The notes beneath the pieces are model-generated. The model saw only the letters and a program-made list of their open reading frames with translations. It was not told the origin of the DNA and made no database searches. DNA of 64,000 nucleotides from Vreelandella azerica (GTDB lineage Bacteria > Pseudomonadota > Gammaproteobacteria > Pseudomonadales > Halomonadaceae): contig NZ_JABFHI010000005.1 in assembly GCF_013112225.1 (NCBI RefSeq), forward strand, positions 62,001 to 126,000, read 5' to 3'. The position numbers were made by a program, and so were the translations under genes. The number at the start of each line of letters is the position of its first letter. Position 1 is the first letter of the stretch. Positions 1 to 10,024 of the stretch are shown here, piece by piece.

Positions 1-714
1 TAGAGCGATTCACCTACCCGCTTCATCTCCACGTTCAAGCCTGAGCGATAAAGCTGGAACAGTACGATCTGTTCATCGCCAATCATGGCATCGGCTTCGC
101 CCCCAGCACGGCCAGCACGGCATTCGCAAAATTGATGGTAGAAACGAGAGTGACATTGATACCGGCTTCTTCCATAAACTCCTCAGCATAGTCACCGCGC
201 TGAGTGGCGACGCGCATGCCGTCGAGATCCTCCAGTTGGTTAATGTCGGGGCGATCAACGGGCACAAAGATAGCCGCAGGAACTTCAAAGACAGTCTGGG
301 TAAACTCGTAGCTGGCATCTCGGGCAGGGCTATAAAAAAGCTGGTCAGAACGTCAGCACGGCCCGCCTGGATCTGCGCTTGTGCCGTGCTGAAGTCGGTA
401 TGGGTAAATCGAGCCTCAAATCCTGCTTCATCGGCAATCCACTGGGCTAGCTCAACCATCATGCCATCACTTTGGCCCTGATCATCCATGAACTCAAAAG
501 GCGGGTAGTTGCTCTGGCTAACAAACACAATGGGCGCGTTTTCTGCCAAGTACGCACGTTCCGGCGCGCTTAGCGCGAGCCCTTGTGCAGTGGCCGGTGT
601 GGGTAGCAGGCATACCAACAGCAGTAACGCGGCCAGGTCTGTAGCACGCTTTAACTTGCTGAACAGCCAGTGTTGGGACTGGCTTTTTTGTACATGGCTC
701 CCGCTTACTGCCAC
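1..714 (-). CDS. Periplasmic solute-binding protein (SBP_bac_3 family), frameshifted, partial at window edge
   Basis: N-terminal secretion signal with hydrophobic core ending near ATAQ, then a type 3 solute-binding fold opening with a typical NYPPFEFMDDQGQ segment and continuing to RADVLTSFF. Proteins of this family bind small polar solutes in the periplasm, either for ABC import or as the sensor part of GGDEF/PAS signalling proteins; the 3' end lies outside the window so the type cannot be decided. GTG at 714 is the likely start, with GAGGAG upstream. The frame breaks twice: at an A-run (334-339) and a C-run (100-104). Restoring one base at each gives a continuous protein running off the window through GEADAMIGDEQ. 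The ligand is unknown. Confidence 0.75.
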
Positions 715-924
715 TTTTTAGCGCTCCTCTTCTTTGTGTTTTGACGAGTGGTCAGTGCTACAGTGAATAGCGTATAGGAATTAATATTTTACAATTAACA
801 GCCTCGCGTAACTTTCATCGGGCGTCTAGAGGAAAGCTTAATTTTTTCGCTGTGACGTTAGTACTATAATTTCTATGTCTTTCTTGCATCTCCTGATGAT
901 GCCTCCTAGACTGCTTTTATCAAC

Positions 925-1073
925 TGCTTGACGGGGTGCCGGTGAATCCGGCTGAGATGGCGCAGGGCGTATCCTTTTGATACTGCCAAAGCGCTGGTCC
1001 CGTGAACCTGATCCGGCTAATGGGCGGCTCCTCATGAAGAGGGAAGCTCGGGTACCGGCGTAGGGATCAAGCG
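925..1073 (+). promoter_or_regulatory. TPP (thi-box) riboswitch
   Basis: The conserved thi-box blocks are all present in order: ACGGGGTGCC (931-940), GGCTGAGA (950-957), CCCGTGAACCTGATC (999-1013), CTAATG (1017-1022) and CGTAGGGA (1059-1066). GCTTGA (926-931) and TCAAGC (1067-1072) can form the closing P1 helix. It lies directly upstream of tenA and thiC, the usual targets of thiamine pyrophosphate repression. The P5 loop is unusually large: about 32 nt (1023-1054) separate CTAATG from the second CCGG arm, where the usual motif has none. Confidence 0.93.
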
Positions 1074-1144
1074 ATGGCCTTGGCTAGCTCTTCTCACGAT
1101 CGCACGCCACCTTCCGCGCCATTTCCTCGATCTCATTCGCCTAT

Positions 1145-1168
1145 CCTCCGGATTATTATTACCGGAGG
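1145..1168 (+). promoter_or_regulatory. Hairpin sequestering the tenA ribosome binding site
   Basis: CCTCCGG (1145-1151) and CCGGAGG (1162-1168) form a perfect 7-bp stem around an AT-only 10-nt loop. The right arm contains the GGAGG Shine-Dalgarno sequence that serves the ATG at 1173. This suits a translational expression platform for the upstream TPP riboswitch. The switching partner was not identified. Confidence 0.7.
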
Positions 1169-1172
1169 CATC

Positions 1173-1841
1173 ATGGGCTATTGTTTTACCGACCTTACCA
1201 ACGCCTGCCATGACGAGTGGCGCGCTTATATTGAGCACGATTTTGTCCGCCAGCTGGGCACCGCCACGCTGCCGGATGCCGCGTTTCGCCACTACCTGAA
1301 ACAGGATTATCTGTTTTTGATTCACTTCGCTCGCGCCTATGCACTGGCGGCCTATAAAAGCCCGACCCTTGCCGATCTGCGCCAGGCCCATGAGGGCCTA
1401 AAAGCCATTGTGGATGTGGAGTTGGGTCTGCACGTGGGGTTTTGCCAGGAGTGGGGCATTTCTGAAGACGAGCTGGCCCAGCTGCCGGAAGCGCGCGCAA
1501 CGCTGGCCTATACCCGCTACGTGTTGGATACCGGCAACCGCGGTGACCTGCTTGATCTTCACGTGGCACTCGCCCCTTGCCTGATTGGCTACGGTGAAAT
1601 TGCCAACTGGCTGAACGCTCAAGCGTCTACCCTACGCGGCGCACAAAACCCCTATGACGCCTGGATTGCCATGTACGCAAGCGAAGAATTTCAGGCCGCC
1701 ATGCAGGCGGAGCTGGAATGGCTCAATGCCCGCCTTGCCGATGTAACCCCTGCCCGCTTTGCTGAACTGAGCAGAATATTTAGCGATGCCACCCGCCTGG
1801 AAATCGATTTCTGGCAGATGGGGCTGGATCTTGCTCATTAA
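1173..1841 (+). CDS. tenA: Aminopyrimidine aminohydrolase / thiaminase II (TenA)
   Basis: A 222-residue protein matching the TenA length. TenA hydrolyses aminopyrimidine breakdown products of thiamine so that the pyrimidine can be salvaged. Visible family residues are Asp45 in KQDYLFL, Cys136 in LAPCLIGYGE (the nucleophile position) and Glu210 near the C-terminus. The start is taken at 1173 because GGAGG lies five bases upstream; a longer reading frame begins at 1074 but overlaps the riboswitch end and has no ribosome site. It is the first gene after the TPP riboswitch and is followed by thiC, so it is very likely repressed by TPP. Intact. Confidence 0.9.
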   Translation: MGYCFTDLTNACHDEWRAYIEHDFVRQLGTATLPDAAFRHYLKQDYLFLIHFARAYALAAYKSPTLADLRQAHEGLKAIVDVELGLHVGFCQEWGISEDELAQLPEARATLAYTRYVLDTGNRGDLLDLHVALAPCLIGYGEIANWLNAQASTLRGAQNPYDAWIAMYASEEFQAAMQAELEWLNARLADVTPARFAELSRIFSDATRLEIDFWQMGLDLAH

Positions 1842-1889
1842 CTCCGCGAACCCAAACAACACAACCGCCGCATAACAACCGCTTCATAA

Positions 1890-3825
<1,936 letters not shown>

Positions 3826-3833
3826 GCTGAAAT

Positions 3834-3913
3834 AAGGGGGTCAGATCCAAATTAATTGCTTCACTCTCTTTCCTGGGTGATTAGCGATTATTAATGTGGA
3901 TTTGACCCCCTTT
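3834..3913. repeat. 80-bp inverted-repeat element
   Basis: AAGGGGGTCAGATCCA at the left end and TGGATTTGACCCCCTT at the right end are inverted copies with one mismatch, enclosing about 45 bp. It sits between thiC and the convergent DMT gene. GGGGTCAGATCCA-type ends recur as small dispersed elements in gammaproteobacterial genomes. Only one copy is present here, so the class is uncertain, and it may also serve as a bidirectional terminator. Confidence 0.55.
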
Positions 3914-3922
3914 ATTCTCTGG

Positions 3923-4846
3923 TTAGCGCGCGCGGGACAACCCCAGCACGATAATTCCTCCGATGACCACGGCACCGCCTACCAGCTGGCCAGGGGTCAG
4001 CATCTGCTGCCCCAGAAAGAGATAACCCAGCAGTAGAGACGCCACCGGTTCGAAATTCATGACCGGTGCATTTCTGGCCATATCCAGACGCGGGACACTA
4101 ATAAACAGAATGGAAAATGCGCTGCCGTACAACACGGCCAGCAGCATCAGTCCTGTCCAGCCGGTGGTGTTATCGGGCAAGCTCATGCCGCCAGGCATCG
4201 CGCCCAGCAGCCCACCCAGGATCATGGCAATAAATACCGTCTGCATGGTTAACCAGCTGCGTAAAGTGCTACCCACCTTGGCTAGCCGGTGTTCAGTAAT
4301 CCACAGGGTGCTGGCCAGAGCAAAGGCGGCGGTCAATCCAAAGCCAATACCTGTCAGCCATTCAGGCCCCATGGTCTCGGCATTGGCCAGCCAGGCAGGA
4401 ATATCAAGCACCACGAGGAGCCCGATCAGGATGGTGCCCATGATCAGACAGCTGCGCAATGAAGGCCGTGGCCCACCCAGTGCCCAGCTTAATAGCGCCA
4501 GCTGGATGGGAAAAGTGTTCACCAGCAGCAGGGCGATGACCACGGGCAGGCGAGCAACCGCTGAATAAAGGCAGACGCTTTGAATCGCAATCAGCACGCC
4601 TGCAGCGAGCTGCCAGGGCCAGGTGCCGGGTGGCAGCCAAAAACCCTTTTTCTGCATCATCAAGAGCGCCAGCAAGATTAGGCAGGCCACTCCTGAGCGC
4701 ATCAATACTGCAAGCAGCAGGCCCGTGCCATTATCAAATGCCAGCCGTGCCGCGACATGGTTGGCGGCAAACAGGGTGGCGACCGACATCATCAGGGGAA
4801 TGGCCAGATGACGGGGCAGAACGTCAGACGATGAGGCTGAGGGCAT
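3923..4846 (-). CDS. DMT/EamA-family transporter
   Basis: A 307-residue integral membrane protein with about ten hydrophobic segments arranged as two EamA repeats, the layout of drug/metabolite exporters such as RhaT- and YdcZ-type permeases. The first repeat starts with LMMSVATLFAANHVAARLAF. Substrates in this family (amino acids, nucleosides, metabolites) cannot be read from sequence. It is transcribed away from tupB, sharing an approximately 90-bp divergent promoter region. Intact. Confidence 0.85.
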   Translation of the reverse strand: MPSASSSDVLPRHLAIPLMMSVATLFAANHVAARLAFDNGTGLLLAVLMRSGVACLILLALLMMQKKGFWLPPGTWPWQLAAGVLIAIQSVCLYSAVARLPVVIALLLVNTFPIQLALLSWALGGPRPSLRSCLIMGTILIGLLVVLDIPAWLANAETMGPEWLTGIGFGLTAAFALASTLWITEHRLAKVGSTLRSWLTMQTVFIAMILGGLLGAMPGGMSLPDNTTGWTGLMLLAVLYGSAFSILFISVPRLDMARNAPVMNFEPVASLLLGYLFLGQQMLTPGQLVGGAVVIGGIIVLGLSRAR

Positions 4847-4939
4847 AATGTTTGATCCAACATGGGCAGGATAAGGGTCACAGCAAAGTGAAAGTCAGCC
4901 AGATCAAGCATACTATGCAGCCTATGATAGGAGAATTGA

Positions 4940-5644
4940 ATGGCTGCAGATTCCAATGCCCTTAGTGTGGCACTATCCCTGTTGATCAACCTGGATGCGG
5001 CGCTGGTCGATATCGTGCTGCTTTCCCTGCAGGTATCGCTATTGGCGGTATGTCTGGCGGCACTGATCGGTTTCCCCCTGGGGGCCGCAGTAGCGCTATG
5101 GCGTTTTCCAGGGCGGGGTTTGGTGGTGGTGGCATTGAATGCCTTGATGGGTTTGCCGCCTGTGGTGGCCGGGCTTGTTGTCTATCTGCTGCTTTCCCGC
5201 GCGGGGCCACTGGGCGAGTGGGGCTTGCTGTTTACGCCAAATGCTATGGTGATTGCCCAGGTAGTGCTGGTGCTGCCGATTCTGGCGGCGCTGTCGCGTC
5301 AGAAGGTTGAGGAGCTTTTGGCTGAATATCAGGAACAGTTTGTGTCGCTGGGTATGTCACGCCTGCGCATGATACAGACTCTGCTCTGGGATGCGCGCTT
5401 TGCGCTGCTCACTGTGCTGCTGGCCGGTTTCGGGCGGGCCAGCGCAGAAGTCGGCGCGGTGATGATGGTCGGCGGCAATATAGACGGCGTGACCCGGGTG
5501 ATGACCACCTCCATTGTGCTTGAAACCAGCAAGGGCAATCTTCCGCTGGCGCTAGGGTTGGGGATCGTGCTGTTAACTCTGGTGCTGGTGATCAATGCGG
5601 CCGCCTATCTCGTCGGCGAGTGGGCGCGGAGGCGAACCGGATGA
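4940..5644 (+). CDS. tupB: Tungstate ABC transporter permease TupB
   Basis: A 234-residue inner membrane permease of the binding-protein-dependent type with five or six membrane segments. The EAA-like loop is seen at EQFVSLGMSRLRMIQTLLWDAR, in the cytoplasmic loop that contacts the ATPase. Its closest recognisable relatives are TupB/WtpB oxyanion permeases, and the binding protein downstream has TupA signatures. It overlaps tupC by four bases (ATGA), indicating translational coupling, with tupA third. Confidence 0.85.
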   Translation: MAADSNALSVALSLLINLDAALVDIVLLSLQVSLLAVCLAALIGFPLGAAVALWRFPGRGLVVVALNALMGLPPVVAGLVVYLLLSRAGPLGEWGLLFTPNAMVIAQVVLVLPILAALSRQKVEELLAEYQEQFVSLGMSRLRMIQTLLWDARFALLTVLLAGFGRASAEVGAVMMVGGNIDGVTRVMTTSIVLETSKGNLPLALGLGIVLLTLVLVINAAAYLVGEWARRRTG

Positions 5645-6378
5645 CAGTTTTACAGCCGCTGGATACCCATGCTTCAGTTTGCCCCCGGGCGTCACTGATA
5701 TTTGATCAGGTTACGTTCAGCTATCAGGGTAAACATCTGTTGGGCCCCTGTTCGTTTACGCTGCAAGGGGCTGGCCCGACCCTGGTGATGGGCCCTAATG
5801 GTGCGGGCAAAAGCCTGTTGCTGCGCCTGGCCCACGGCTTGCTGGCACCGGCGTCCGGGAGTGTTCAATGGCTACCGCAGCGCCCACGTCAGGCGATGGT
5901 CTTCCAGCAGCCAGTGATGCTGCGTCGTTCCGCGATCGCCAATCTGATTCACGCGTTAGCGGTCAATAAGACACCGCGTCGCCAGCGCCAGCAACTCGCA
6001 GAAGCAGCGCTGGAGCGTTTTGGTCTGAGTCGCCTGGCCAGAACGCCTGCCAGAGTGCTTTCCGGCGGAGAGCAGCAGCGGTTGGCGCTGGCACGTGCCT
6101 GGGTGCTGGCCCCTCAGGTGCTGTTTCTTGATGAGCCGACCTCTGCACTTGACCCAGCTGCCATCAAGGCCGTGGAAGAGGCCGTATTGGCTTTTCAGCG
6201 TCAGGGTACGCGCGTTGTGATGACCACCCATGATATCCATCAGGCGCGGCGCCTTGCTGCGGATGTGCTGTTTATGGCCAATGGGCAACTACTTGAATAC
6301 ACGCCCGCTACTCAATTTTTTCATCAGCCGGAATCATCAGGCGCGCGGGCCTATCTGCGCGGTGAACTAGTCGAGTGA
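5641..6378 (+). CDS. tupC: Tungstate ABC transporter ATP-binding protein TupC
   Basis: A 245-residue ABC ATPase with Walker A GPNGAGKS, Q-loop near VFQQPVML, signature LSGGEQQR, Walker B VLFLDEPTSALD and switch His in TTHDIHQ. It would energise TupB. ATG at 5641 overlaps the tupB stop, so it is preferred over a start at 5620 inside tupB. Complete and unbroken. Confidence 0.86.
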   Translation: MTVLQPLDTHASVCPRASLIFDQVTFSYQGKHLLGPCSFTLQGAGPTLVMGPNGAGKSLLLRLAHGLLAPASGSVQWLPQRPRQAMVFQQPVMLRRSAIANLIHALAVNKTPRRQRQQLAEAALERFGLSRLARTPARVLSGGEQQRLALARAWVLAPQVLFLDEPTSALDPAAIKAVEEAVLAFQRQGTRVVMTTHDIHQARRLAADVLFMANGQLLEYTPATQFFHQPESSGARAYLRGELVE

Positions 6379-6439
6379 CTCGCGTGTTACATGCACTCAA
6401 GCTAGAAAATACCCTTATCTTCCAGCACGGAGAAATTCA

Positions 6440-7246
6440 ATGAAAACAACGTTAACGCTTACACTTGCCACCGTCATCAGCGGTACTTTGGTCTCTCAGG
6501 CTTACGCAGACGATTTCATTACCTTGGCATCGACAACGTCCACCGAAAACGCTGGGCTATTTGATGCCATTGTGCCGGCATTTGAAGATTCCACAGATAT
6601 TGAAGTACGCGTGGTGGCGGTGGGTACCGGTCAAGCTTTTGAAATTGCCCGCCGAGGCGATGCCGATAGCCTGTTGGTTCACGATACGGCCGGTGAAGAG
6701 CAGTTTGTGGCAGACGGCTACGCCAGTGAGCGTGCCGACGTCATGTACAACGATTTTGTGATCATTGGCCCTTCTGATGATCCGGCAGGTATTGACGATG
6801 CTGAAAACGTGGCAGAAGTGTTTGCGCTGATTGCCGACGCTGAGGCGCCCTTTGCATCGCGTGGGGATGACAGCGGCACCCACCGCGCAGAACTGCGGTT
6901 ATGGGAAAGCGCTGGCGTAGAGCCACAAGGTGAATGGTACCGCGAGCTGGGTGGCGGTATGGGGCCAACGCTGAATACCGCCGCCGCCATGGATGCCTAT
7001 GTGATGTCTGACCGGGCTACCTGGGTAGCGTTTGAAAACCCTCAGAATCTGGCTCTGCTGTTTGCAGGCGACAAGGTGCTTTTCAATCAGTATGGCAGCC
7101 TGGTGCTGTCTGCCGAGCGTCACCCGCACCTGAAGCATGATCTGGCAGCACAATGGCATCGTTGGCTGCTTTCGGAAGACGGTCAGCAGGCGATTGGCGC
7201 CTTTGAGGTGGACGGCCAACAGCTGTTCTTCCCTAATGCGCAATAA
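6440..7246 (+). CDS. tupA: Tungstate-binding periplasmic protein TupA
   Basis: A 268-residue exported protein with a signal peptide ending near SQAYA. The TupA hallmarks are clear: TTSTENAGLFDAI (oxyanion-binding TTST motif), AVGTGQAFEIARRGDAD, LLVHD, MYNDFVIIGP and SRGDDSGTH. TupA binds tungstate with very high affinity and hands it to TupBC. It is placed 61 bp after tupC in the same operon. Tungstate or molybdate would be needed by the formate dehydrogenase encoded near 59-61 kb. Intact. Confidence 0.88.
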   Translation: MKTTLTLTLATVISGTLVSQAYADDFITLASTTSTENAGLFDAIVPAFEDSTDIEVRVVAVGTGQAFEIARRGDADSLLVHDTAGEEQFVADGYASERADVMYNDFVIIGPSDDPAGIDDAENVAEVFALIADAEAPFASRGDDSGTHRAELRLWESAGVEPQGEWYRELGGGMGPTLNTAAAMDAYVMSDRATWVAFENPQNLALLFAGDKVLFNQYGSLVLSAERHPHLKHDLAAQWHRWLLSEDGQQAIGAFEVDGQQLFFPNAQ

Positions 7247-7315
7247 TGTCGCAGTGGGTGAGTTGAGGTTGTAATATCGCTGCCGCGTACCCATGGTATA
7301 GATTATATGGGTAAC

Positions 7316-7346
7316 GCATGCTGGCGCCTGTCATTAGCCAGCATGC
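7316..7346 (+). terminator. Strong hairpin after tupA
   Basis: GCATGCTGGC (7316-7325) and GCCAGCATGC (7337-7346) form a perfect 10-bp stem with an 11-nt loop. No uninterrupted T-run follows (GGTTGTTC), so it may be a weak terminator, or a 5'-UTR structure of the next gene 35 bp downstream. A second inverted repeat, TACCCAT/ATGGGTA, lies at 7288-7313. Confidence 0.5.
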
Positions 7347-7380
7347 GGTTGTTCAACTTGCTTGAAACAAGGAGTATCTA

Positions 7381-8033
7381 ATGTCGTTACGCATTAATGA
7401 AGTTGTGCCGGATTTTGAAGCTGATACCAGCCAGGGGCCGATTCGCTTCCACGAGTGGATTGGGGATAGCTGGGCGATTCTTTTTCACACCCCAAAGACT
7501 TCACGCCGGTTTGCACCACCGAGTTTGGCGCTGTGGCTACGCTGGATGCCGAGTGGAAAAAGCGCGGTACCAAGGTGATTGGTGTTTCCGTTGATGGTGT
7601 TGAAGAGCATAAGCGCTGGATCAACGACATCGAGACTTACTGCGGTAACGATGTCCACTTCCCGATCATTGCTGATGAAGAGCTGAAAGTCTCCAAGCTG
7701 TTCAACATGCTGCCAGCAGAAGCCTATATGCCGGATGGCCGCACCCCGGCAGACAGCGCGACGGTGCGCTCTGTATTCATTATTGGCCCGGATAAGCAGC
7801 TGAAGCTTTCCATGACTTACCCGATGACGGTTGGCCGTAACTTTGCGGAAGTACTGCGCGCCCTGGATGCCCTGCAGACCAGTGCCAGCCATGGTGTTGC
7901 TATGCCAGCAGACTGGACGCTGGGCCAGGATGTCATCATTCCTACCAGTGTTTCCGAAGAAGATGCCAAGACGAAGTTTGGCGAATACGAAACGGTCTTC
8001 CCGTATCTGCGCAAAGCCAAACTGCCTGAGTAA
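7381..8033 (+). CDS. Peroxiredoxin, 1-Cys/Prx6 type (frameshifted)
   Basis: Thiol peroxidase that reduces hydrogen peroxide and organic hydroperoxides. The sequence has the Prx6-like layout of about 217 residues: N-terminal [15 protein letters not shown], peroxidatic Cys in TPVCTTEF once corrected, [13 protein letters not shown], and a long C-terminal extension with MTVGRNF. One T is missing from a T-run at 7481-7485. Adding it restores [14 protein letters not shown] and joins the two frames. A strong ribosome site (AAGGAG) precedes the ATG. A second, distinct peroxiredoxin is encoded at 23.2-23.8 kb. Confidence 0.88.
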
Positions 8034-8064
8034 GTGGCGACGCTAATATTGGCTATAAACCTGA

Positions 8065-8094
8065 ACCACCCTGACGGCTAGCTGTCAGGGTGGT
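8065..8094 (+). terminator. Hairpin terminator after peroxiredoxin
   Basis: ACCACCCTGAC (8065-8075) pairs perfectly with GTCAGGGTGGT (8084-8094) across an 8-nt loop. The following sequence is only moderately T-rich. It can serve both the peroxiredoxin and the convergent small gene. Confidence 0.65.
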
Positions 8095-8125
8095 GTTGTA
8101 TATCAGGTCGTGGTGGTGCGGGAAG

Positions 8126-8374
8126 CTATCTCAGCCAGCTGACCGTATCCCAGGCATGCTGCTCTGGCGACGGTGTGTTCTCACGCGCTTTTTCCAACTC
8201 ATCTTCGCTGATATCACCCAACCCATAGGCGTGACCATGGCGTTTGGCATGACCTTCAATCCACCCATTGGTATAGCGAAACCCAGGAATGCCTTTTTGC
8301 GTTTCGTGCGGCTGACCGCGTTCGCCATCAATAAAGCCACGAATCCAGGCACGGCGGTAGGTATAGATGAACAT
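8126..8374 (-). CDS. Small hypothetical protein (82 aa)
   Basis: An 82-residue reading frame rich in Gly, Arg and His (IRGFIDGERGQP, YTNGWIEGHAKRHGHAYGLG) with an acidic helix-like end. No family was recognised. Codon use resembles that of neighbouring genes, and the composition is typical of real protein. The overlapping minus-strand frame 8131-8412 reads as low-complexity and is less plausible. The ATG at 8374 has an AAGG sequence about nine bases upstream. It faces the peroxiredoxin gene. Confidence 0.5.
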   Translation of the reverse strand: MFIYTYRRAWIRGFIDGERGQPHETQKGIPGFRYTNGWIEGHAKRHGHAYGLGDISEDELEKARENTPSPEQHAWDTVSWLR

Positions 8375-8519
8375 ATAGATACCTTGGTTTCCAGGCTGGA
8401 TGAACGCGTCATCTAAGCGTTTAGTTTTAAGCTAATAGTATAATATTGTAAACTAGTTTATGTTGCAATGCAGCGTTAACCCACAGCATCAAGCAGGCCC
8501 AGAGAGGAGATGGAAGGTG

Positions 8520-9410
8520 ATGACAGCATGGTATCTGGCAGGCTTGCTGGCAGGAGTCGTACTGCTGGGCGTGGCATTGCAGCGGCGTTTCCATCGTCGT
8601 CTGCATCGCGAGTTGGCTGCTCCTCGGGAAGCCGTTAACCGCTCACTGGAAGACGTTGGGCTGCAAGGTGACACCGTACGCTTTACCACGGTGGGAGAGC
8701 GGATGCTGGAAGCCTGGTGGCTGCCCGCAAAGGCGCCGCAAGGGCAGATAGTGATTACCCACGGCTGGGGAGCCAACCGCGCCACCCTGCTGCCGCTAGC
8801 GCCGTTGCTGCTTGAAGCAGGATGGAGCCTACTGCTGATTGACGTGCGCAACCACGGCAATAGCGATGATGACACCTTCTCCTCCATGCCGCGCTTTGCC
8901 GAAGATATTGACGCCGCCCTGAGCTGGCTGAAGCACCATCAACCCGCTTTACCTACGGCACTGATTGGCCACTCGGTCGGGGCAGCGGCTACCTTGCTGT
9001 GTGCCTCACGGCGCGATGATATTGCCGCTGTGGTCAGCCTGAGCAGCTTTGCCCATCCGGATGGCATGATGCGCCGCTGGCTGGATGCCAAAGGTTTGCC
9101 GTTCTTCCCGCTGGGCTGGTACGTGATCCGCTATGTGGAAAAGGTTATTGGCCATCGCTTTGATGCCATCGCACCGGTCACGACACTCCCTCAGATCCGC
9201 TGCCCGGTCTTGTTGGTGCATGGCGAGAGCGACGATATCATTCCGTTAAGCGACGCTCAGCGGCTTACTCAGAAACAGACGCCTGGTGTGACCTTGCGGG
9301 TGGTGCCCGGAGGGCATGATCTGAGCGATAGTCTGGCGCGTCACGGTGATGAGCTGTTGGCATTTCTGAATGCCGCCATTGACAAGCCCGCCACCGAGCG
9401 CTGCGCATAA
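8520..9410 (+). CDS. Alpha/beta-hydrolase with N-terminal membrane anchor
   Basis: A 296-residue serine hydrolase. The nucleophile elbow is GHSVG, an oxyanion-type HGWGANR follows strand 3, the acid is probably in GESDDIIP and the His in GGHDLSDS. One hydrophobic helix (WYLAGLLAGVVLLGVAL) at the N-terminus suggests membrane attachment facing the cytoplasm or periplasm. The start at 8520 is chosen because purine-rich GAGGAGATGGAAGG lies just upstream; an upstream ATG at 8460 has no such site. The substrate is unknown. Confidence 0.82.
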   Translation: MTAWYLAGLLAGVVLLGVALQRRFHRRLHRELAAPREAVNRSLEDVGLQGDTVRFTTVGERMLEAWWLPAKAPQGQIVITHGWGANRATLLPLAPLLLEAGWSLLLIDVRNHGNSDDDTFSSMPRFAEDIDAALSWLKHHQPALPTALIGHSVGAAATLLCASRRDDIAAVVSLSSFAHPDGMMRRWLDAKGLPFFPLGWYVIRYVEKVIGHRFDAIAPVTTLPQIRCPVLLVHGESDDIIPLSDAQRLTQKQTPGVTLRVVPGGHDLSDSLARHGDELLAFLNAAIDKPATERCA

Positions 9411-9414
9411 ATGC

Positions 9415-9440
9415 AAAAGCGCTCTTCAGCGAGCGCTTTT
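9415..9440. terminator. Bidirectional terminator
   Basis: AAAAGCGCTC (9415-9424) and GAGCGCTTTT (9431-9440) form a perfect 10-bp stem with A and T tails on both sides. It lies between the hydrolase and the convergent AhpD-like gene, so it can end both transcripts. Confidence 0.85.
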
Positions 9441-9462
9441 AATTCCCCAGATAGCAATGCCA

Positions 9463-9810
9463 TCAGTCCTGCTTGGAAAAGCTGTCAAAGGCTTCCAATG
9501 CCTGTGCGGCATAGGTGTAGGCCGGGCCGCCGCCCATATACATACATACGCCCAGCATTTCCATGAACTCTTCACGGGTAGCGCCCAGCTCGGCGGCTGC
9601 CTTGGAATGAAAGGCAATACAGCCATCGCAGCGAATGCTGATGCCAATGGCCAGTGCCATCAGTTCTTTGTGCTTGTGTGACAGCGCTCCTTCCTTGTTG
9701 GCCCCTTTGGCCATCTGGGTGAAACCCTTGGCAACATCAGGGATATTCTTGCCGATTTCCTGCATCAAGGCGGAAAGGTCCTGAGTCGTTTTCTGCCAGT
9801 CTTTATGCAT
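9463..9810 (-). CDS. AhpD-like carboxymuconolactone decarboxylase-family protein
   Basis: A 115-residue, all-helical CMD-domain protein. The redox motif CDGCIAFH (CxxCxxxH) is the AhpD-type disulfide active site, so an alkylhydroperoxidase or disulfide-reductase role is more likely than decarboxylation. The length is typical. The ATG at 9810 is preceded by GGAGCAG. It is a single gene ending in a shared terminator; redox partners are not visible next to it. Confidence 0.83.
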   Translation of the reverse strand: MHKDWQKTTQDLSALMQEIGKNIPDVAKGFTQMAKGANKEGALSHKHKELMALAIGISIRCDGCIAFHSKAAAELGATREEFMEMLGVCMYMGGGPAYTYAAQALEAFDSFSKQD

Positions 9811-10024
9811 GTGTTTCTGCTCCTTTCAATAAAGTATTGCGCTTAGAAAAGCCGCATTGTAATTGATGGTTATGCTATTTAATAATCAATATATTCTAAA
9901 TTTGACGCAGATCAGCTAAGTCACCCTCCGGCGACGTAATCAGGCTAGCCGGTGTCGTGCATAACCATGCTCATTTTGGGCGATTAGCCTACCATCGCGA
10001 CACAACGTTTATCAGGGTGGTGGT

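Noticed and set aside
1074-1172. N-terminal extension of TenA from the ATG at 1074
   Set aside because: It overlaps the end of the riboswitch, lacks a ribosome site and adds residues absent from TenA proteins; the GGAGG before 1173 decides the start.
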